A stretch of 64,000 nt of DNA, from positions 1 through 64,000 of the forward strand of contig JBGPOW010000001.1 of NCBI GenBank assembly GCA_041488235.1. The letters run 5' to 3'. The translations under genes and the position numbers were made by a program. Each line of letters opens with the position of its first letter. Positions within the stretch are counted from its first letter, which is position 1. Of the stretch, positions 60,371 to 64,000 are shown one piece after another. The DNA is from DP-19 sp041488235. Lineage in GTDB: Bacteria > Desulfobacterota > Binatia > UTPRO1. The notes beneath the pieces are model-generated. The model saw only the letters and a list, made by a program, of their open reading frames with translations. It ran no database searches and was not told the DNA's origin.

Positions 60371-61873
60371 ATGAACACAGAAGTTCGCGTGCGCCCATGG
60401 CAACTGGCGGTACTCAGCATCGCCGGCGGCGCGATCGGCGCATTGATCTTCGCCGTCACCATGCCGGCACGCCTCGAGTCGCAGATGGAAGTCGAGATGC
60501 CGTCGTTCGCCAGCTTGGCGCAGCAGGTGATGCCGGCGGTCGTGAACATCAACACCAGCAAGACGATCGCCGCCGGGCCGCGGCGGCCGTCCCCGCACGG
60601 GCAGGACCCGCGCGGGCAGGATCCGTTCGAGCAGTTCTTCGGCGAGGATTTCTGGGAGCGCTTCGGCGGACGGCACGGGCCGCAGAAGCAGCGCAGCCTC
60701 GGCTCGGGCTTCGTCATCGACAACGCCGGCTACATCGTCACCAACCGCCACGTGGTGAATGGCGCCGACGACATCGACGTGACGTTCTCGAACGCCAAGT
60801 CATACAAGGCAAAGCTCGTCGGCGAGGACGCGAAGACCGACGTCGCCGTCCTGAAGATCAAGCCCGAGGGACGACTCCCGACCGTGCCGCTCGGCGACTC
60901 GTCGAAGCTGCAGGTCGGCGACTGGGTGATCGCCGTCGGGAATCCCTTCGGTCTCGAGCACACGGTCACGGCCGGCATCGTCTCGGCGCGCGACCGGGTG
61001 ATCGGCGCCGGCCCGTACGACGACTTCATCCAGACCGACGCCTCGATCAACCCCGGCAACTCGGGCGGGCCGCTCTTCGACCAGCACGGCAAGGTCATCG
61101 GCATCGCGACCGCGATCTTCAGCCAGAGCGGCGGCAACATCGGCATCGGATTCGCGACCCCGATCAACCTCGCCCGCGCCGTCGTCGATCAGCTGCGCGC
61201 GACCGGCAAGGTGGTGCGCGGCTGGCTCGGCGTCGGCATTCAGCCGCTCGGGCGCGATCTCCGGCAGGCGCTCGGCCTCGGCGATCTCGAGGGCGCGCTC
61301 GTCGCGGACGTGCAGCGGAACAGCCCGGCGGAGAAAGCCGGCCTGAAGCGCGGCGACGTCGTGATCGCGCTCAATGGCAAGCCCGTCGTCGAGCCGGGAG
61401 CGCTCAGTCGCGAGATCGCGATGATGAAGCCCGGCACCGACGTCCATCTGCGCGTCAACCGCGACGGCAAAGAGCGCGACCTCTCGGCGCAAATCGGTCA
61501 GCTCCCGGAGGACCGTGGCGCCTCCGAGGACACGGAGGAGCTCGGCGGTGAGCCGGGCGGGGAACGGCGCGGCAGCGGACAGACCGTCGGCGACCTCGGT
61601 CTCGCCCTCGACAACTTGACCGATGCGGCCCGCCGCCAGCTCGGCTACGGTCGCGAGATCGCGGGCGCGCTCATCACCGGGATCGCCTCGGGCAGCCCCG
61701 CCGACGACGCCGGCCTTCGACCCGGCGACGTCATCGTGCAAATCGACCGCAAGGACGTCGCGAGCGCGAGCGCCGCGGTACGCGCACTCTCCGCGGCCGA
61801 GCCGCCCATCCTGCTGCTCGTGCGGCGCGGCAGCAGCACCGTGTTCGTGACGATCAGTCCTGCCCGCGGCTGA
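60371..61873 (+). CDS. degP: Periplasmic serine protease/chaperone DegP/HtrA
   Basis: A 500-residue HtrA protease. An N-terminal hydrophobic helix (LAVLSIAGGAIGALIFAVTM) acts as anchor or signal; the trypsin-like domain has His127 (YIVTNRHVVN), Asp157 (KTDVAVLKI) and Ser231 (NPGNSGGPLF); two PDZ domains follow (about 265-350 and 400-495). It degrades or refolds misfolded envelope proteins. A GAGGAGGAGC ribosome site follows an 8-bp hairpin in the leader. Its last 20 nt overlap the convergent gene. Confidence 0.96.
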   Translation: MNTEVRVRPWQLAVLSIAGGAIGALIFAVTMPARLESQMEVEMPSFASLAQQVMPAVVNINTSKTIAAGPRRPSPHGQDPRGQDPFEQFFGEDFWERFGGRHGPQKQRSLGSGFVIDNAGYIVTNRHVVNGADDIDVTFSNAKSYKAKLVGEDAKTDVAVLKIKPEGRLPTVPLGDSSKLQVGDWVIAVGNPFGLEHTVTAGIVSARDRVIGAGPYDDFIQTDASINPGNSGGPLFDQHGKVIGIATAIFSQSGGNIGIGFATPINLARAVVDQLRATGKVVRGWLGVGIQPLGRDLRQALGLGDLEGALVADVQRNSPAEKAGLKRGDVVIALNGKPVVEPGALSREIAMMKPGTDVHLRVNRDGKERDLSAQIGQLPEDRGASEDTEELGGEPGGERRGSGQTVGDLGLALDNLTDAARRQLGYGREIAGALITGIASGSPADDAGLRPGDVIVQIDRKDVASASAAVRALSAAEPPILLLVRRGSSTVFVTISPARG

Positions 61874-62663
61874 GCGACGGCGGGCGCGGCGGAGCGTCGT
61901 CGGCGCTCCGCCGCGGCCGCGTTCCCTCGGCGAGCGGCCGCAGCGCGGCGAGCGCGCTCACCGACTGGCGATACGCGCGGTAGTACGGTGCGAGGTTTCC
62001 CGCCAACACCGACCCGTGGCCGGGTGCGAGAAGCGTGGGCGCGCTCGCCTCGACGCGGTCGAGCACGCGCTGCAGCGGCACCTCGGGCGGCGTGCCGTAA
62101 AACGTCCGGTAGAGCTGCACCGAGAGCGACGAGCGATCGTCGTGGATGATCGCGTCGAGGTGCCCCGGCTGCAGAAAGAGATCGCCGGTGAACGCGATTT
62201 GCGTCCGCTCTTCGACGAGCATGATGCCGTCCCACGCGTGGACGTACGGGGCGTCGATGACACGCAGCGCGCGCTCGCCGGCGGCGATCACCTCACCGTC
62301 GCCGACGCCGCGTACCGGACGCAGTGCGTAGTCGGCGAGCGACGCCATCGCGGCGCGCATCGAGGCGAGTGTCTCGGCGCGCGGTGCGCGCGCGAGGAGC
62401 TCGTTCAAGGCGCCGCATTCGTCGGCTTCGAAGTGCAGGACGACGATCCACCGCAACGTGCTCGGATCGAGGACGCGCGCGATCGCCTTCCACGTCTCCT
62501 CGAAGTGGCAACGCATCCCGGTCGAGATCAGCGTCGGCTCCGTGCCCGTGAGCAGGTAGCCATTGATCGAGCTCCGCCACGGCTCGTAATACGAGCTCAG
62601 ACGATGGATGCCGGGCGCGATCTCGGCGACCGCGGTTCGACGGTCCGTGGCGTTATCGGCCAT
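61854..62663 (-). CDS. Metallo-beta-lactamase-fold protein, flavodiiron (ODP) type
   Basis: A 269-residue protein. The metal motif is HFEADE (H-x-E-x-D), as in the oxygen/NO-reducing diiron domain of flavodiiron proteins rather than the hydrolytic HxHxD, with later Asp in FTGDLFLQPG and His in APGHGSVLAG. The C-terminal flavodoxin domain of those proteins is absent. It may be an O2/NO-binding or sensory diiron protein. Its stop overlaps the end of degP by 20 nt. It is followed upstream by a receiver gene. Confidence 0.82.
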   Translation of the reverse strand: MADNATDRRTAVAEIAPGIHRLSSYYEPWRSSINGYLLTGTEPTLISTGMRCHFEETWKAIARVLDPSTLRWIVVLHFEADECGALNELLARAPRAETLASMRAAMASLADYALRPVRGVGDGEVIAAGERALRVIDAPYVHAWDGIMLVEERTQIAFTGDLFLQPGHLDAIIHDDRSSLSVQLYRTFYGTPPEVPLQRVLDRVEASAPTLLAPGHGSVLAGNLAPYYRAYRQSVSALAALRPLAEGTRPRRSADDAPPRPPSLSRGQD

Positions 62664-62698
62664 GCCCCGACGCTACCATCGGAATGCGCCGCCGGGAA

Positions 62699-63160
62699 TC
62701 AGCGAACTTTCGGCGCCGCGCCGGTCATCACGTAGTCCTCGCCGCCATAGACCGCCTCGATCGCCCGCACCAGCTCGTTCGGACGCGCGTCCTTCACGAG
62801 GTAGCCGCTCGCGCCCGCCTCGAGCGCGCCGCGCACGTAGACCTCCTCCATGTGCATCGTGAGCGCGAGCACGCGCGTCGCCGGGAAGTCCTTGCGGATG
62901 ATGCGCGTCGCCTCGATGCCGCTCATCTTCGGGAGCGACAGATCCATCATGACGATGTCGGGCTCGAGATCGCGGACGCGCGCGATCGCGTCCTCACCCG
63001 TCGACGCCTCGCCGACCACGAACACGCCGACCATCGAGCTCAGCACCCGCTTCAGCCCTTCGCGGACGAGAGGATGGTCGTCGACGAGCAGCAGTCGAAT
63101 CGTCGGCCGTTCTTCGGGAGCCCGGACCTTCTGGTGCGACGCGTTGGTTTTCACCGTCAT
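62699..63160 (-). CDS. Single-domain NarL-type receiver
   Basis: A 153-residue protein containing a NarL-subfamily receiver: acidic pocket LLLVDDHPLVREGL, phospho-acceptor Asp73 (DIVMMDLSLPKMSGIEATR), Lys in YLVKDARPNE. The sequence ends shortly after the receiver (YVMTGAAPKVR), with no helix-turn-helix. It lies 35 nt upstream of the ODP-type gene and probably in the same operon; a link between phosphorylation and the metal protein is inference. Confidence 0.88.
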   Translation of the reverse strand: MTVKTNASHQKVRAPEERPTIRLLLVDDHPLVREGLKRVLSSMVGVFVVGEASTGEDAIARVRDLEPDIVMMDLSLPKMSGIEATRIIRKDFPATRVLALTMHMEEVYVRGALEAGASGYLVKDARPNELVRAIEAVYGGEDYVMTGAAPKVR

Positions 63161-63307
63161 CTGCTCGCCTGCTACCGTCGATGAAGGGGGGCAGCTCCTT
63201 CTAGACTACTCCGCGATCGCGCGCCAGCCGCCTCAGTACCGCGACATCGCTCGCGCCCTACGCGCCTCGGCAACGCGGAGACGCTGTGGTAACACGCACG
63301 TCGACTG

Positions 63308-64000
63308 ATGGCCCGATCTTCCGACCGCACCGTGACGGCGCTGCTCGCCGCGGCCGCCGCACGCGATCGCGGCCATCCACTGGTGGAAGACGAGGATGTC
63401 GCGCTGACCGCGGCCGAGCTCGCGAGCCGCGTCACGCACGCCGCGTCCGAGCTCGCGTCGGCGGGCATCGGCGGCGGTGACCGCGTCGCGCTCTGGCTGC
63501 CGAACTCGGTCGGATTCGTGGAGGCGTTCCTCGGCGTGCTCGCCTGCGGCGCGCAGGCGCAGGTGCTCGCGCCGGTCGCGCCCGCGGCCGAGGTCCGGCG
63601 CGCGCTCGTCGAAGGCGCGGCGCGCGCGCTCGTCGGCGGGGCGCAGAGCGCGGACGTCGCGCCGCCGGCGATCGCCGCCGTCGCGGTCGCACCGAGCGGT
63701 CTGCGCATCGTACGCGCGCTCTGCGACGCGCATCGCGCGCCGCGCGCGCCGGTCGCGACCGACGCGGCGTTCGTCGCCTACTCCTCGGGGACGACGGGGC
63801 GGCCGCAGCCCGTCGTCCGCACGCACGAGAATCTCTGGTGGGAGGCGGACAACATTGCGTCGGCGACGGACATCGGCCCCGCGGACGCCATCCTCGGCGT
63901 CATCCCGCTTTCGCATTCGTACGGACTCGGCAACACGCTCCTCACGAGCCTGCGTACGGGCGCGCGGCTCGTCTTGCGACCGCGATTTCTACGGCGCCCG
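63308..64000 (+). CDS. AMP-dependent acyl-CoA synthetase/ligase (3' end outside window)
   Basis: The first 231 residues of an ANL-superfamily adenylating enzyme: GDRVALWLPNSVGFVEAFLG, the P-loop-like A3 motif FVAYSSGTTGRPQPVVRTH, and GVIPLSHSYGLGN. The enzyme activates a carboxylic acid with ATP and CoA; the specificity residues lie beyond the window. Start ATG 63308 is 147 bp from the divergent receiver gene. Confidence 0.9.
   Translation, partial: MARSSDRTVTALLAAAAARDRGHPLVEDEDVALTAAELASRVTHAASELASAGIGGGDRVALWLPNSVGFVEAFLGVLACGAQAQVLAPVAPAAEVRRALVEGAARALVGGAQSADVAPPAIAAVAVAPSGLRIVRALCDAHRAPRAPVATDAAFVAYSSGTTGRPQPVVRTHENLWWEADNIASATDIGPADAILGVIPLSHSYGLGNTLLTSLRTGARLVLRPRFLRRP

Overview
This is a GC-rich bacterial chromosome segment made almost entirely of core-type genes, packed with ATGA/GTGA start-stop overlaps. 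The gene order rpsP-khpA-rimM-trmD-(SPOUT-like RNA methyltransferase)-rplS resembles what I know from Deltaproteobacteria in the broad sense (Desulfobacterota, Binatota and Myxococcota-like lineages). A meso-DAP murein recycling ligase (Mpl), type IV pilin and several lipoproteins indicate a Gram-negative cell envelope. Hydantoinase/oxoprolinase genes, a dipeptide/oligopeptide ABC importer, GTP-type PEPCK and an acyl-CoA ligase suggest a heterotroph that uses peptides and cyclic amides. The lineage is an inference; no rRNA is present.

Layout. 0-8 kb: a degenerate NtrC-like regulator (cut by the window edge), nucleotide-sugar-epimerase-like oxidoreductase, CrcB, PAP2 phosphatase, tRNA-Val(CAC) and small or lipoprotein genes. 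7.9-11.5 kb: hyuB-hyuA. 11.6-14.7 kb (minus): fmdB with its terminator, then maf-yggS-proC-yggT-yggU in overlapping order. 14.8-21.5 kb: lytic transglycosylase, then ldcA, a class-C-beta-lactamase-like hydrolase and mpl (a murein recycling set) and a DAHP synthase. 21.6-24.4 kb: two DUF507 genes and groES-groEL with a clear promoter and terminator. 24.3-26.3 kb: MauE/DoxX-like protein, a rhodanese without its catalytic Cys, and a receiver protein.

26.37-32.62 kb is an accessory island inserted about 7 bp upstream of the ffh promoter. It holds two IS1-like DDE transposases (one frameshifted) that are each bracketed by GC-rich hairpins, a DUF2335 membrane protein, a SUMF1/C-type-lectin-fold protein whose C-terminus looks like a diversity-generating-retroelement variable region, two small ribbon-helix-helix-like proteins with palindromic control sites, and a CGNR-like zinc-finger protein. 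Short repeats (CCGAGCAC and TAGGACAC series) of the kind found at IS21-like ends lie at 26.4, 28.6-28.7 and 32.6 kb, and a 15-bp direct repeat brackets the second cassette. No istA/istB is present.

32.6-36.9 kb: ffh and the rpsP-rplS translation operon. 36.9-47.0 kb (minus): moaB, a fused moaD-moaE, a TPR lipoprotein, a second lipoprotein, the dpp-type importer (binding protein, two permeases, two ATPases) and bactofilin. 47.0-47.4 kb: an unexplained structured intergenic region with a 10-codon ORF behind a near-perfect ribosome binding site. 47.4-50.1 kb: a NarXL/DegSU-like two-component pair and a zinc-ribbon protein. 50.2-64 kb: miaB, hydrolase, JAMM protease, PanE-like reductase, PEPCK, pilin, M20 peptidase, flippase-like protein, PKD-pectate lyase, HtrA/DegP, an ODP-type metallo-beta-lactamase-fold protein, a stand-alone NarL-type receiver and the start of an acyl-CoA ligase.

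Most of the window is ordinary housekeeping. The novelty is concentrated in the 26.4-32.6 kb island and the 47.1-47.2 kb structured region.
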